Source: Desulfobacteraceae bacterium (GTDB lineage: Bacteria; Desulfobacterota; Desulfobacteria; Desulfobacterales; Desulfosarcinaceae). Taken from it: a stretch of DNA of 52,527 nucleotides. The DNA lies in the NCBI GenBank assembly GCA_013003715.1, contig JABDIN010000089.1:1-52527 (forward strand), in the 5' to 3' direction. The notes under the pieces were generated by a model. The model worked only from the letters and a program-made list of their open reading frames with translations, had not been told where the DNA came from and made no database searches. The position numbers and the translations under genes were made by a program. Positions 16,676-26,003 of the stretch are shown here, in pieces. The stretch's first letter is position 1, and each line of letters begins with the position of its first letter.

Positions 16676-18145
16676 TTATATCGCGGCGTTCGAACCTTCA
16701 GGAGGGGCGCTGCAATCCATCCCGAGCTGTTTCATGCGACGGTACAACATGGTCCGGTGAATTCCCAGTATTTTTGAAGCCTGCACCTTGTTATTGGATG
16801 CGGCCTTCAAGGCAGCCCTGATCGCTTCAGCCTCGGCATCATTCAATATTTTTTTAAGGGGCGCTGGTTTCACCGGCCGGAGCGTATCCGTCATTTTGAA
16901 AAGGTTTAACGGCAGGTCCTGGGGCCGGATCACAGCGCCATCCAGTGTGGCCACCGTTCTCTGGATTACGTGCTTCAATTCGCGGCTGTTGCCGGGCCAG
17001 GGATAGTTTAGCAGGATTTTCTCGGTTTCCGGTGTCAATACCGGAGCGCATATGGACCATTCCTCCGCTATTTCAGTGAGAAAATGCCTGGCCTGCGGCA
17101 GTATGTCGTCGGGCCGTTCACGCAGGGGCGGGATGTGCAAGTGGAAAACGTTGAGTCGATAGTAGAGATCGGACCGAAAACGATTATCCTTTACCATTTC
17201 GTCGAGATCCCGGTTGGTCGCCGCAATCAGTCTGAAATCGGATTTGACCGGTGTGGTGCCGCCCACCGGTTCGAACTCCTTTTCTTCGAGGACCCGCAGC
17301 AGCTTGGGTTGCATGCGTTCAGGCAGGTCTCCGATTTCATCAAAGAAAATAGTGCCGTGATGGGCCATGTGGAATTTCCCCAGCTTGCCGCCGGGTTTGG
17401 CGCCGGTAAATGCGCCTTTTTCGTATCCGAACATCTCGGATTCCAGCAAATCGGCCGGGATAGCGGAGGCATTCACACGGACAAACGGACCAAGTCTCAC
17501 GGCGCCGGCATTGTGAATCGCCTGGGCATACAGCTCCTTCCCACAGCCGGATTCCCCGGTGATCAGGACGGTCAAATTGTGGGCGGCAGCCCGAAAAACC
17601 AATTGTTTCAGATATTCAAGGGTTTTGCTTTCACCGACAATGCTGTCGACGGTATAGCGTGTACTTCTCAAGGACCTGAGTTCTTTTTCATAGACTTTCA
17701 CCTTGGATTCCAATGATTTCAGTTGCGCCGCAAGCTTTTGCAGATCCCCGACACACTGGAACATGACAATGCCGAATACAGCGATGACGCGTCCGTTTTT
17801 AATAATGGGCAAGCGTTGCACGACGATGCTTTGGCCACGGATAACCTGGGTCTCATTGATTTCCGGACGACCGGTCCTGCCGACAATATGCATCCGCGTA
17901 TTCTCAACCACCTCCGTAACATGGCGTCCGACCTGTGCCTTCGGGTCGAGCTCCAGAAACCGCCCATAGGGTTTGTTCATGAACACAACGATCCCCTCCG
18001 GATCCGTGATGATCACCCCGGTAAGGAATTGGTCCAAAAACAGTTCAATGGTTTCGGTGTCTTGAAATAGCATCGTTCTCAGATGGTCGGCGCGGCGGAC
18101 GTTGATGATGTTTTCCGTGCAGGTTCCACTCTTCGGGTCAGACAT
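16676..18145 (-). CDS. Sigma-54-dependent enhancer-binding transcriptional activator (PAS-AAA+-Fis)
   Basis: Bacterial enhancer-binding protein of 489 residues. It has an N-terminal PAS-like sensor (about 35-130), a short coiled linker, an AAA+ domain (about 165-400) with Walker A GESGCGKE (197-204) and the sigma-54-contact loop GAFTGA (244-249), then a Fis-type helix-turn-helix near the C-terminus ([20 protein letters not shown]). It should activate RNA polymerase-sigma-54 in response to an intracellular ligand sensed by PAS; it has no receiver domain. Strong sigma-54 promoter matches lie upstream of the adjacent SDR, CoA-transferase and TRAP genes, making these its likely targets. A gap of 209 bp separates it from the SDR gene on the same strand. 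Confidence 0.93.
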   Translation of the reverse strand: MSDPKSGTCTENIINVRRADHLRTMLFQDTETIELFLDQFLTGVIITDPEGIVVFMNKPYGRFLELDPKAQVGRHVTEVVENTRMHIVGRTGRPEINETQVIRGQSIVVQRLPIIKNGRVIAVFGIVMFQCVGDLQKLAAQLKSLESKVKVYEKELRSLRSTRYTVDSIVGESKTLEYLKQLVFRAAAHNLTVLITGESGCGKELYAQAIHNAGAVRLGPFVRVNASAIPADLLESEMFGYEKGAFTGAKPGGKLGKFHMAHHGTIFFDEIGDLPERMQPKLLRVLEEKEFEPVGGTTPVKSDFRLIAATNRDLDEMVKDNRFRSDLYYRLNVFHLHIPPLRERPDDILPQARHFLTEIAEEWSICAPVLTPETEKILLNYPWPGNSRELKHVIQRTVATLDGAVIRPQDLPLNLFKMTDTLRPVKPAPLKKILNDAEAEAIRAALKAASNNKVQASKILGIHRTMLYRRMKQLGMDCSAPPEGSNAAI

Positions 18146-18354
18146 GATGATTAACCTCAGGCTTGAAGTGCCTGCTGCGGGTCAATCTTGCACACCGGAC
18201 AAGGGATGCGCGGCCGGCGAAGGAATCCTGGAGCCTTGAACAAAATGATACGTTTCGTCGGATTGACCGGACACTTCGTGAGTTCGGATATGATCTTCAG
18301 CATATGTTGGTCCAGCCCTGCAAGTCAAGCATCACCTGCCAATTGTCCCACCCT

Positions 18355-19149
18355 TTACCCGCGTGAGCCCAGGCGTAGTCCGCCATGTATGAAATACACA
18401 TCTCCGGCCAACGCTTCATTCCGGTAAAGCTCGCCGACCAGGGACGCCACTTCCGAAGGCTCCACCAGCCGGCCGATGGGTACATCACCGAGAATTTTGT
18501 CCAAGGCCTTCTGGTTCATCTCCTTTACCATGGGTGTGCCCACATAACCGGGTGCAACCGCGACACACCGTATTTGATCCGCCAATCCGCGCCGAAAGAA
18601 TTCGGCGGTGATGACCTTCGGAAAAACAGACATGGCCGCCTTGGCGGAAGCGTAGTTCAACTGACCCGCGGTTCCCAGCGAACCTGTTGATGAGATGACG
18701 CATATCAATCCTTTGCAATCATGATTGATCATCTGTTCCGCACATTCCCGAATGGTAAGGAAGACGCCGGTCAGGTTGATGTCAATTACCTTCTTAAAGA
18801 TTCCGACGGACATTTTGCCCTTGACCCGGCCGGTGTCCCTGTCTGTGGAGACCATCAGCCCATCCCGGATGATGCCTGCAAAAGGCGCCACGAGATGAAT
18901 CCCTCCGTATTCAGTAATTGCGGTCTTTGCGAGTCTGGCGCAATCGTCCTCCGCGACGGTGTTACAGACGACGACCTTGACCCGCCCGCCTACATCCGCC
19001 AGTTCACGTGCTGTTTTTTCCAGAACATCCGGTTCAATATCACCTAACACCACTTTCCCGCCGTTTTTAACCCAGTATTCAGCAAGCGCCTTTCCGATAC
19101 CACCGGCACCACCGGTAATAACCGCCACCTTATCCCGAATAGCAAGCAT
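18355..19149 (-). CDS. Short-chain dehydrogenase (FabG/3-hydroxyacyl-CoA dehydrogenase-like)
   Basis: NAD(P)-dependent SDR of 264 residues. The cofactor motif TGGAGGIG is at residues 12-19, catalytic Ser153/154 lies in VISSTGS, and Tyr166-x3-Lys170 in NYASAK. The usual NNAG is replaced by APFAG (88-92), which is uncommon. An AAGGAGGGG ribosome site precedes the ATG. It lies between the sigma-54 activator and the CoA-transferase. Minus-strand sigma-54 promoter matches in the 47-bp repeat about 150 bp upstream point at it. The context suggests oxidation of a hydroxyacyl substrate, possibly as CoA thioester; this is inference. Confidence 0.88.
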   Translation of the reverse strand: MLAIRDKVAVITGGAGGIGKALAEYWVKNGGKVVLGDIEPDVLEKTARELADVGGRVKVVVCNTVAEDDCARLAKTAITEYGGIHLVAPFAGIIRDGLMVSTDRDTGRVKGKMSVGIFKKVIDINLTGVFLTIRECAEQMINHDCKGLICVISSTGSLGTAGQLNYASAKAAMSVFPKVITAEFFRRGLADQIRCVAVAPGYVGTPMVKEMNQKALDKILGDVPIGRLVEPSEVASLVGELYRNEALAGDVYFIHGGLRLGSRG

Positions 19150-19311
19150 GCCGCCCCTCCTTTTAATCTTCCTTTTATTACTCGTCAGGCATATCGCACG
19201 ATTCTATATTAAAAGCTTGGATTTCCAATACGCTTACAATCCATTCTTAGTGCGGACGTTTGTCCATCCAATAAATTGTCAAATCATAGCGGGCCAATTT
19301 TACGAGTCATC

Positions 19312-19327
19312 TGCAAGTGGTATGCCG
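19312..19327 (-). promoter_or_regulatory. Sigma-54 promoter facing the SDR gene, copy 1
   Basis: On the minus strand CGGCAT-ACCAC-TTGCA fits TGGCAC-N5-TTGCA with the strict 10-base GG-to-GC spacing; two positions differ in the -24 half. The start would be near 19300, about 150 bases before the SDR start codon. Confidence 0.5.
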
Positions 19328-19358
19328 TAAGCCCGCCGTTAAGCCAGGCACTCTTTTT

Positions 19359-19374
19359 TGCAAGTGGTATGCCG
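19359..19374 (-). promoter_or_regulatory. Sigma-54 promoter facing the SDR gene, copy 2
   Basis: Identical CGGCATACCACTTGCA on the minus strand in the second 47-bp unit, with the GG-N10-GC spacing intact. It is either a second start for the SDR gene or a spare copy from the duplication. Confidence 0.45.
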
Positions 19375-19392
19375 TAAGCAGGTCTTTATGCC

Positions 19393-19408
19393 AGGCACTC
19401 TTTTTGCT
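19393..19408 (+). promoter_or_regulatory. Sigma-54 promoter of the CoA-transferase gene
   Basis: AGGCAC-TCTTT-TTGCT matches the -24/-12 consensus TGGCAC-N5-TTGCW at all but the first base, with exact spacing. The predicted start is near 19419, 114 bases before the CoA-transferase ATG. The equivalent site in the first repeat unit has one extra T in the spacer (N6), which should disable it. Confidence 0.65.
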
Positions 19409-19532
19409 TAAGGGTATTTCTCGGCAGGTCTGGAAAATCATCGTCCGGTTGTTTCGTTGTTAAAACAGGGTGCAGAAGAGAAGATATTCGTTTGACCACT
19501 GCCAACCATCCACGCATATAAGGAGGAGTTAA

Positions 19533-21533
19533 ATGGCTTTAGGTGAACCTGAGACAGGAAACAGTCAGGCCAAGGCGGAATTGAAGCAAATGATGCCCCA
19601 AACCTCCGGAAAGAGCAAAGTCGTTACCGGTGAAGATGCAATGAAGCTGGTTTGCAGCGGAGACACCATTGCCACCAGCGGGTTTGTGGGCATCGGATTT
19701 CCCGAATACCTTGCCGTCTGCCTGAAGGAGCGATTTCGTTCGACACGGGAGCCCGGGGACCTTACCCTAGTTTATGCTGCGGGACAGGGAGACGGCAAAC
19801 ACAGGGGGTTGAACCATTGGGGCGAGCGGGGCATGATCAAGCGGGTCATTGGCGGTCATTGGGGGCTGGTGCCCAATCTGCAGAAACTGGCTGTAGAGGG
19901 CGATATCGAAGCCTACAATTTTCCCCAGGGTGTGATTTCTCATCTCTACCGGGATATCGCCGCGGGTAAGCCGGGCACCATAACACATGTTGGATTGGGT
20001 ACATTTGTGGATCCCCGATACGGCGGCGGCAAGTTGAATGTCCGAACCACCGAGGATCTTGTCGAGCGGATCGAACTTGGCGGCCGGCATTGGCTGTTCT
20101 ACAAATCTTTTCCGATACATGTTTCGATTCTCCGGGGAACCACTGCGGATGTGGACGGCAATATCACCATGGAAAAAGAGGCCTTGGTACTGGATGCACT
20201 GGCCATGGCGGCGGCGGCCAAAAATTCCGGTGGAGTGGTGATCGTTCAGGTCGAACGGGTGGCGGATCATGCCGCGCTTCGCGCCAGGGATGTCGTGGTT
20301 CCCGGTATTTTAGTGGATTGTGTTGTGGTTGCGGATTCAGAACAGCACTGGCAGACCTTTGGTACCCGTTATAATCCGGCATACAGCGGTGAGATCAGAG
20401 TACCGCTGCAATCCCTCCCGCAAATGGAGATGAGTGAACGTAAAATCATTGCACGGCGTGCAGCCGTTGAACTGGATGCCAATGATGTCGTGAATTTAGG
20501 CATCGGTATGCCGGAAGGGGTTGCGGAGGTCGGCAATGAAGAGCGGATCCTGGACCTGTTGACCATGACGGCCGAACCGGGCATCATCGGTGGTGTGCCC
20601 GCCGGTGGTCTTGATTTCGGTGCCGGTGTAAACATCACCAGCCTGGTCTCGCAAAACAATCAGTTTGATTTCTACGATGGCGGTGGCCTCGATATCGCCT
20701 TTCTCGGCCTGGCACAAGCGGATGAAATCGGCAATCTGAATGTCAGCAAATTCGGTACGCGGCTGTCCGGTGCCGGCGGGTTTATCAATATCAGCCAGAA
20801 CGCCAAGAAAGTCGTTTTCTTGGGGACTTTTACGGCTGGTGGGCTGAAAATTAAGGTGTCGGACGGTCAGGTGAGAATCGAACGGGAGGGAAAGGTCAAA
20901 AAGTTCGTAAAACAGGTTGAGCACATCACCTTCAGCGGACCATATGCCATCAGAAAACAACAGCCAGTTCTGTATGTTACGGAACGATGCGTATTCGAGC
21001 TTATACCCGAAGGGCTGAGACTGATTGAAATCGCTCCCGGCGTGGATTTGGCGCATGATATCCTGGAACAAATGGACTTTGAACCGATGATGGAATCCCA
21101 GCCGACAATCATGGATCCGCAAATATTTATGCCCGGGGTCATGGGATTAAGGGAGAAAATGGTGACCCTGCCCCTCTCAAGCCGCATTTCCTACGATGAG
21201 AAGACCAATCGCTTATTTGTTAATTTCGAGGCGTTGTCTATAAAACGGAAGAAAGACATCATTGAGATTAAAGGGCTGATCGAGTCGATGCTCAAACCGC
21301 ACAACCGGAAGGTCAACACCATAGTGAATTATGACAATTTTGACATTCGTCCCGATCTTGTGGCGGAATATACAAAACTGGTAAAATATCTCATGGATAC
21401 TTACTACGAGCGCGCCACGCGGTATGCCAGCAGTGCCTTTGTCCACATGAAAATTGGTGATGCCCTGCACAAACACCGTGTCACCCCCAATTTTTACAAA
21501 ACCCGTGACGAAGCCCTGAAAGCCCTTGAATAG
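19533..21533 (+). CDS. Fused acyl-CoA:acetate/3-oxoacid CoA-transferase with C-terminal extension
   Basis: Family I CoA-transferase of 666 residues with alpha and beta halves in one chain, like propionate CoA-transferase. It moves CoA between acyl-CoA and a free carboxylate through a glutamyl-CoA intermediate. Glu328 in GIGMPEG is the expected catalytic residue; the alpha half includes [10 protein letters not shown] and the beta half GGLDFGAG. Known fused enzymes are about 520 residues. The extra 130 or so residues (about 535-666) look like a separate alpha/beta module whose function I cannot assign. ATAAGGAGGAG lies before the ATG. With the upstream sigma-54 promoter, the SDR and the TRAP importer, it probably activates an imported organic acid. 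Confidence 0.9.
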   Translation: MALGEPETGNSQAKAELKQMMPQTSGKSKVVTGEDAMKLVCSGDTIATSGFVGIGFPEYLAVCLKERFRSTREPGDLTLVYAAGQGDGKHRGLNHWGERGMIKRVIGGHWGLVPNLQKLAVEGDIEAYNFPQGVISHLYRDIAAGKPGTITHVGLGTFVDPRYGGGKLNVRTTEDLVERIELGGRHWLFYKSFPIHVSILRGTTADVDGNITMEKEALVLDALAMAAAAKNSGGVVIVQVERVADHAALRARDVVVPGILVDCVVVADSEQHWQTFGTRYNPAYSGEIRVPLQSLPQMEMSERKIIARRAAVELDANDVVNLGIGMPEGVAEVGNEERILDLLTMTAEPGIIGGVPAGGLDFGAGVNITSLVSQNNQFDFYDGGGLDIAFLGLAQADEIGNLNVSKFGTRLSGAGGFINISQNAKKVVFLGTFTAGGLKIKVSDGQVRIEREGKVKKFVKQVEHITFSGPYAIRKQQPVLYVTERCVFELIPEGLRLIEIAPGVDLAHDILEQMDFEPMMESQPTIMDPQIFMPGVMGLREKMVTLPLSSRISYDEKTNRLFVNFEALSIKRKKDIIEIKGLIESMLKPHNRKVNTIVNYDNFDIRPDLVAEYTKLVKYLMDTYYERATRYASSAFVHMKIGDALHKHRVTPNFYKTRDEALKALE

Positions 21534-22142
21534 CGGTTTGGCCGGAGAGGGCGGTGGTGATGCCGGATTGTGTCGAATCAATAGTAGGGCTGTCGCTGTG
21601 AGTATACATGTAGCCGTTTTGAGACATATTCGTTCATATAGTCATAATCGTATAATATTTCAATGTGTTGAATCAGATAGGCCGGCGTATGTCTCCACAA
21701 TGACGTTGAGGACTGTCGCAGAAAATGGTCTGTCATGACCGGATGGGGGCGTGGCGCCGGGATCCGGTCTGATGAATAAATAATATTAATTTAGGGTGTT
21801 AACTATTGCGCAGAGGAAATTGTGCGTCACCGGAAAGGGAGTGTAGACGAATTGGGACATGTTTCAGTGCGATGTGGGCGGTATTTTCAGGCGGGCAGGG
21901 CACTTTTTCTTGAGAGAATTGAATTTGGGTTCAAAAAACTTTATCCGGTGTGATCTTTTGTATATCCTGTCTCCTTTAACGGCAATTATATTTTCTGGTC
22001 TGCTTATTGCAAAATCGCTCCTTTATTCCCACTTGTTTTTTTTACCGGATGCGGTCCGGTCTCACTTCGCCCATGGGAAACATCCGAATGATCCACTACC
22101 GGTTGCGGCTTTATCACCATTCAAGAATAGGAGGAAAAACCG
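21534..22142. other. Gene-free interval between CoA-transferase and TRAP operon
   Basis: 609 bp with no open frame that looks real. It contains a sigma-54 promoter match at 21996-22011 and a conventional ribosome site (GGAGG) at the 3' end before the TRAP binding-protein gene. No terminator hairpin with a T run was seen after the CoA-transferase. Confidence 0.6.
21996..22011 (+). promoter_or_regulatory. Candidate sigma-54 promoter of the TRAP operon
   Basis: TGGTCTGCTTATTGCA keeps the invariant GG-N10-GC spacing and a perfect TTGCA -12 box; the -24 half matches TGG and the following G only. It lies 131 bases before the dctP ATG, with a predicted start near 22022. It is weaker than the CoA-transferase site but consistent with joint control. 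Confidence 0.45.
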
Positions 22143-23291
22143 ATGGCAAAATTCATCAAAACCACTGGTCTCGTAATGCTTTGCCTGCTGCTGTTGTGCG
22201 GAACAACTCTTGCCAAACGTGAAAAATTCGGAGCGGACAAACGCCACGAGAAAGTCGCGAAATTGAAAGTTGATACCAGCGATAAGAAACATCGTTGGAA
22301 AATGGTCATGCCCTGGAGCAAGGGGTTGCTTTTTTATGACTTGGCGGTTCACTTCTGCGATACGGTCAGACTTGCATCCGGTGGCCGGCTGATAATCAAG
22401 CCCTTCTCGGCTGGCGAACTGATCCCCGCCATGGAGTGTTTCGACGCGGTGGCCAAGGGATCCTTTGAAGCCGGACATGACTGGCCGGGCTATTGGCAGG
22501 GCAAGGATCAGGCGTTCACCGCTTTTGCATCGGTACCTTACGGCCTGGACAGCGAGTTGTACAATATCTGGCTGTACGAGCGGGAGGGGTTGGAGATGAT
22601 GCAGGAACTATATGGCCAATACGGATTGTTTGTGCTGCCCGGCGGTCAGGTGGGGCAGGAACTGGGTTTGGCTTCGAACCGGCGGGCTGAAAAAATAGAA
22701 GACTTCAAAGGCCTGAAGGTCCGGACGGCCGGATGGTATATGGAAATCCTGAACAATCTGGGGGCGTCGGCGGTGGCTACACCCGGTGGTGAAATATACC
22801 TTTCACTTCAAACCGGTGTACTGGATGCTGCGGAGTTCTCTTCCCCCGCCGTCAACTGGCCGATGGGGTTTGATGAAGTGACCAAGTACGCCATACAACC
22901 CGGTGTTCACCAGCCGGCCTGCCAGTTCTCCTTCTTTTTTAATAAAGACGCGTATGACAAGCTCTCCGACGATCTGAAATGGATCCTCGATACGGCGGCT
23001 AAGGAGACTCAGTTATGGAGTTACTCATGGATCAACAATCTCAATGCAGACGCCATTCGACGATTCAAAGATAAAATTGAAATTGTACGTATGGATGATG
23101 AAGCCATTGTCGAATTCGCCAAGACCTCCCACTTATACCTGGAGGAATTGAAAAAGCAGCATGCGTTTCTCAAAAAGGTCCTTGATTCCCAGGAAGCCCT
23201 GAAAGTGGATTTCAGAGACTGGCGTTCCTCCCGTCGAGGTGTGACCCCGTGGCCCATCGAAGATGTCATCGCTGGTAAGCTCTACGAATAG
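22143..23291 (+). CDS. dctP: TRAP transporter substrate-binding protein (DctP family)
   Basis: Periplasmic binding protein of 382 residues. The Sec signal peptide (about residues 1-24) ends near TLAK. The segment GEIYLSLQTGVLDAAEFSSP, followed by YAIQPGVHQP, matches the branch of DctP proteins that bind monocarboxylic or 2-oxo acids (TakP-like) more than C4-dicarboxylates. The conserved Arg for the carboxylate is probably in KVRTAGWY. GGAGG lies before the ATG. It is the first gene of a complete three-gene TRAP transporter, driven by an ion gradient. The ligand is inferred only to family level. Confidence 0.92.
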   Translation: MAKFIKTTGLVMLCLLLLCGTTLAKREKFGADKRHEKVAKLKVDTSDKKHRWKMVMPWSKGLLFYDLAVHFCDTVRLASGGRLIIKPFSAGELIPAMECFDAVAKGSFEAGHDWPGYWQGKDQAFTAFASVPYGLDSELYNIWLYEREGLEMMQELYGQYGLFVLPGGQVGQELGLASNRRAEKIEDFKGLKVRTAGWYMEILNNLGASAVATPGGEIYLSLQTGVLDAAEFSSPAVNWPMGFDEVTKYAIQPGVHQPACQFSFFFNKDAYDKLSDDLKWILDTAAKETQLWSYSWINNLNADAIRRFKDKIEIVRMDDEAIVEFAKTSHLYLEELKKQHAFLKKVLDSQEALKVDFRDWRSSRRGVTPWPIEDVIAGKLYE

Positions 23292-23433
23292 CACCTGGAT
23301 TGCGCCGGTTCCTGCCAACCGGTGATTGCCGCACTGGTTGGCAGATCGGCTCGTCTCTATTTACAAAATGACCGTCCACCTGTGATCTGCCGGTCATGCC
23401 GGCGAACGCTCATTATTTACGAGGTATACGACG

Positions 23434-23961
23434 ATGAGGGGTTTTACTAAACTGATCGACAAAATGATTGCTGTGCAGGCGGAAGGGGCGTCCATGCTCA
23501 TGATTCTGCTGGTGATCATCATGTGCACGGAGGTTTTTCTGCGATATTTCCTGGAAGCACCTACGATTTGGGCCCTCGAATTTACGACCTTCCTGTACGG
23601 AATGCATTTTATCCTGGGGTACGGGTACACGGAGCAGTTTAACGGCCATGTCAGCGTGGATATCCTGTCATCGCGGCTTTCCCGAAAGCTTCAGGATATA
23701 CTGTATGTTTTTACCACGGTGTTCATTTCACTGCCGGTGTGCCTCCTGTTGTGTATATGGGCGTATGACAATGCATTGCTGTCAACGCGTACCCTCGAGC
23801 ACAGCGCCAGCGCATGGGGACCATCCATATGGCCGGTTAAATTGGTCATGGCCGTGGGTTTCACATTTCTCGTGCTGCAGATATCGTCGAATCTTATCAA
23901 GCGAATTCTCCAACTTGTTCACACCGGCGATCCATTGAATGAGGTACCCCATGAGCCCTGA
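23434..23961 (+). CDS. dctQ: TRAP transporter small permease (DctQ family)
   Basis: Small membrane subunit of 175 residues with four hydrophobic segments and the family-typical N-terminal region (VIIMCTEVFLRYFLEAPTIW). It is an essential partner of the large permease. GAGGT lies upstream of the ATG. It is 142 bp after the binding-protein gene and overlaps the large permease gene by 11 bp. Confidence 0.9.
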   Translation: MRGFTKLIDKMIAVQAEGASMLMILLVIIMCTEVFLRYFLEAPTIWALEFTTFLYGMHFILGYGYTEQFNGHVSVDILSSRLSRKLQDILYVFTTVFISLPVCLLLCIWAYDNALLSTRTLEHSASAWGPSIWPVKLVMAVGFTFLVLQISSNLIKRILQLVHTGDPLNEVPHEP

Positions 23962-25291
23962 GCTGATTACCATTTTGATGTTTGTAGTACTGATCCTGTT
24001 TATCCTGAGCAGGGTTCCGCTTGCCTATGCGTTGGCCGGCACGGCCACGCTTTTCGGTTTGATAGACAATGGTTTCAATGTTGACGGTCTGATGGGCATG
24101 TTCATCAATAATGCCTGGGGAACCATGAACAATATCGTGTTGGTCGCCGTGCCGTTATTCATATTGATGGCCCAGCTCCTGGAACGGTCCAAAATTTCGG
24201 ATGCGTTGTTCGATGCCCTCTACATCTTGCTCGGTGGCATACGGGGAGGGTTGGGCATTGCCGTGGTTATCGTCTGCGTCATCCTGGCGGCCACCACCGG
24301 CATCGTCGGTGCCTCCGTGGTGGGCATGGCGCTTCTGGCCGGTCCCAAACTTCTCGAAAAAGGCTACCAGAAAACCATGTCGGCCGGGTTGATATGCGCC
24401 GGGGGGACCTTGGGAATTCTCATCCCGCCCAGCATCATGCTCGTGGTCTTTGGCGGTCTTACTGGATTGAAGGAAACCTCGGTTGGGAATCTGTTTGCCG
24501 CCGCCATATTTCCCGGCCTGATACTCGCCGGACTTTACCTTTTATATGTGTTTGTAATCTGTCAGATATTCCCCGAATGGGGTCCGGGCATCAGCCGGGA
24601 GGAAGCCCGTAAATACAGCGGCCACCAAAAATTGGCCATGGTCATGAAATCACTGGTGCCGCCCCTGATCCTGATTTTTTCGGTCATGGGCACCATCCTG
24701 GGTGGCATCGCCACGCCTTCCGAGGCGGCTGCCGTCGGTGTGCTGGGGGCGGCAATACTGGCAGCCGCCTATAAAAACCTCACCTGGAAGGTGATCCGCG
24801 GCGCCGGATTGGCCACCCTGAAGACAACCTCCATGGTCATGATCCTCGTGCTGTTCGGCAACCTGTTCAGCTCAACCTTTTTATTTATCGGGGGAGGGGA
24901 CGTGATGACCGATCTTCTGATCGGCGGGGATTTGAACAGATGGGCGGTCATGGGTATCATGCTCGGCAGTATATTCCTTCTGGGCATGTTTATCGATTGG
25001 GTGGCTATCCTCCTCGTGACCTTGCCGGTATACATGCCCATCAGTATGGAATTGGGATTCGATCCCCTGTGGTTCTCCATGCTGATCTGCGTTATTCTGC
25101 AGACCTCGTTTCTGACGCCGCCTTTTGGATATTCATTGTTTTATTTCGCAGGGGCGGCATCAAAAGACTATACCATGCCCATGATTTATAAAGGGGTCAT
25201 GCCGTTTATACTCCTTCAGATCATCGGCGTGCTCCTGTGCATGTGTTTCCCGGCGTTGGTCACGTACCTGCCGTCGTTGTGGTTGAAATGA
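23951..25291 (+). CDS. dctM: TRAP transporter large permease (DctM family)
   Basis: Ion-coupled transport subunit of 446 residues with about 12 hydrophobic segments. Family landmarks include VPLFILMAQLLERS, GGTLGILIPPSIMLVVFG and TPSEAAAVGVLGA. The start at 23951 is chosen because GAGG lies 6 bases upstream; an in-frame ATG at 23939 would enlarge the overlap with the small permease. It completes the TRAP operon; a hairpin follows about 90 bp downstream. Confidence 0.93.
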   Translation: MSPELITILMFVVLILFILSRVPLAYALAGTATLFGLIDNGFNVDGLMGMFINNAWGTMNNIVLVAVPLFILMAQLLERSKISDALFDALYILLGGIRGGLGIAVVIVCVILAATTGIVGASVVGMALLAGPKLLEKGYQKTMSAGLICAGGTLGILIPPSIMLVVFGGLTGLKETSVGNLFAAAIFPGLILAGLYLLYVFVICQIFPEWGPGISREEARKYSGHQKLAMVMKSLVPPLILIFSVMGTILGGIATPSEAAAVGVLGAAILAAAYKNLTWKVIRGAGLATLKTTSMVMILVLFGNLFSSTFLFIGGGDVMTDLLIGGDLNRWAVMGIMLGSIFLLGMFIDWVAILLVTLPVYMPISMELGFDPLWFSMLICVILQTSFLTPPFGYSLFYFAGAASKDYTMPMIYKGVMPFILLQIIGVLLCMCFPALVTYLPSLWLK

Positions 25292-25382
25292 TGGTCCGGG
25301 CATCGGCTTCATGCCGGTAACACAGACGCTGCAGGCGTCCATGTACATTGAGTGATGATATTTGATTGAATGGCTATTGCGT

Positions 25383-25410
25383 CCAGCCCGGAGCTTCGTG
25401 ATCGGGCTGG
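25383..25410 (+). terminator. Hairpin after the TRAP operon
   Basis: CCAGCCCG and CGGGCTGG form a perfect 8-bp stem with a 12-base loop, 91 bp past the dctM stop. No T run follows directly, so intrinsic termination is uncertain. Confidence 0.4.
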
Positions 25411-25540
25411 GCTGAGGGCTTTAACCCAAAATGTTGCGACGACCAAAAGAGCTATTAAATCTCACCGTGAGCGATGCGCTTATACAACGCCTCACGAGTG
25501 GTTAGTAGCTTTTTTTTATCGGCTGGGGAGATCCTGGGAA

Positions 25541-25798
25541 ATGGCGAAAATGACATTTGAAACGGCAGTGGAAAGATTGGAAAAGATAATACGTGAGCTT
25601 GGAGACAGAAGCCAGCCACTCGATATTGCCATGATGAAATTCGAGGAAGCTGTCGACATTTCAAAATATTGCATGCAGGTCTTGGACGAAACCAACAAAA
25701 CATATGTTTCGTTAGTAGAAAACGAAAGAAGAAGAAGGATTTATATAACAATACAACAATTACATGAGGAAATAACAACACTCAAGAAGAGCAGTTGA
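25541..25798 (+). CDS. xseB: Exodeoxyribonuclease VII small subunit-like protein
   Basis: 85-residue protein with the XseB pattern FETAVERLEKIIRELGDRSQ, PLDIAMMKFEEAV and a following Cys/Leu helix. XseB forms helical hairpins that assemble on the large nuclease subunit XseA in exonuclease VII. No xseA, ispA or dxs gene, the usual neighbours, is nearby. The C-terminal 25 residues (NERRRRIYITIQQL onward) are longer and more hydrophobic than normal. The start is taken at ATG 25541, which begins the family homology; the ribosome site is not convincing, and the frame is open further upstream. It may be a displaced or duplicate copy. Confidence 0.7.
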   Translation: MAKMTFETAVERLEKIIRELGDRSQPLDIAMMKFEEAVDISKYCMQVLDETNKTYVSLVENERRRRIYITIQQLHEEITTLKKSS

Positions 25799-25862
25799 AG
25801 TACACCACTATCGAATGGCTTTCAAGTTATTCCCCAATAATGATTTTATGGCGAGACGAATG

Positions 25863-25891
25863 TTGACACCTCGGCGGCAACTTTATATACT
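25863..25891 (+). promoter_or_regulatory. Strong sigma-70-type promoter of the delta-60 repeat gene
   Basis: Perfect -35 TTGACA (25863-25868), exact 17-base spacer and -10 TATACT (25886-25891). The start would be near 25898, leaving a leader of about 106 bases before the ATG at 26004. Confidence 0.7.
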
Positions 25892-26003
25892 CAAATTCAG
25901 TAAAATTTATGCGTAGTGTTGATCGTGTCCGGAAGAAGTTGTTTGTGGTGAATTGAGATGATGTTGAAACGCCTGTGAGGCGGGGGGAAATGGAGAGCAA
26001 GTT

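Larger units (their letters stand above)
19312..19405. repeat. Tandem 47-bp direct repeat carrying divergent sigma-54 promoters
   Basis: Two head-to-tail copies (19312-19358 and 19359-19405) share TGCAAGTGGTATGCCGTAAG at the start and GCCAGGCACTCTTTTT at the end, differing in the middle. Each copy holds a minus-facing -24/-12 element and a plus-facing one, so the duplication has doubled a bidirectional promoter unit between the SDR and CoA-transferase genes. The remainder of 19150-19532 shows no gene. Confidence 0.85.

Noticed and set aside
19346-19361. Second plus-strand sigma-54 promoter in the first 47-bp unit
   Set aside because: The GGCAC and TTGC boxes are separated by six bases instead of five; sigma-54 spacing is strict, so it is probably inactive.
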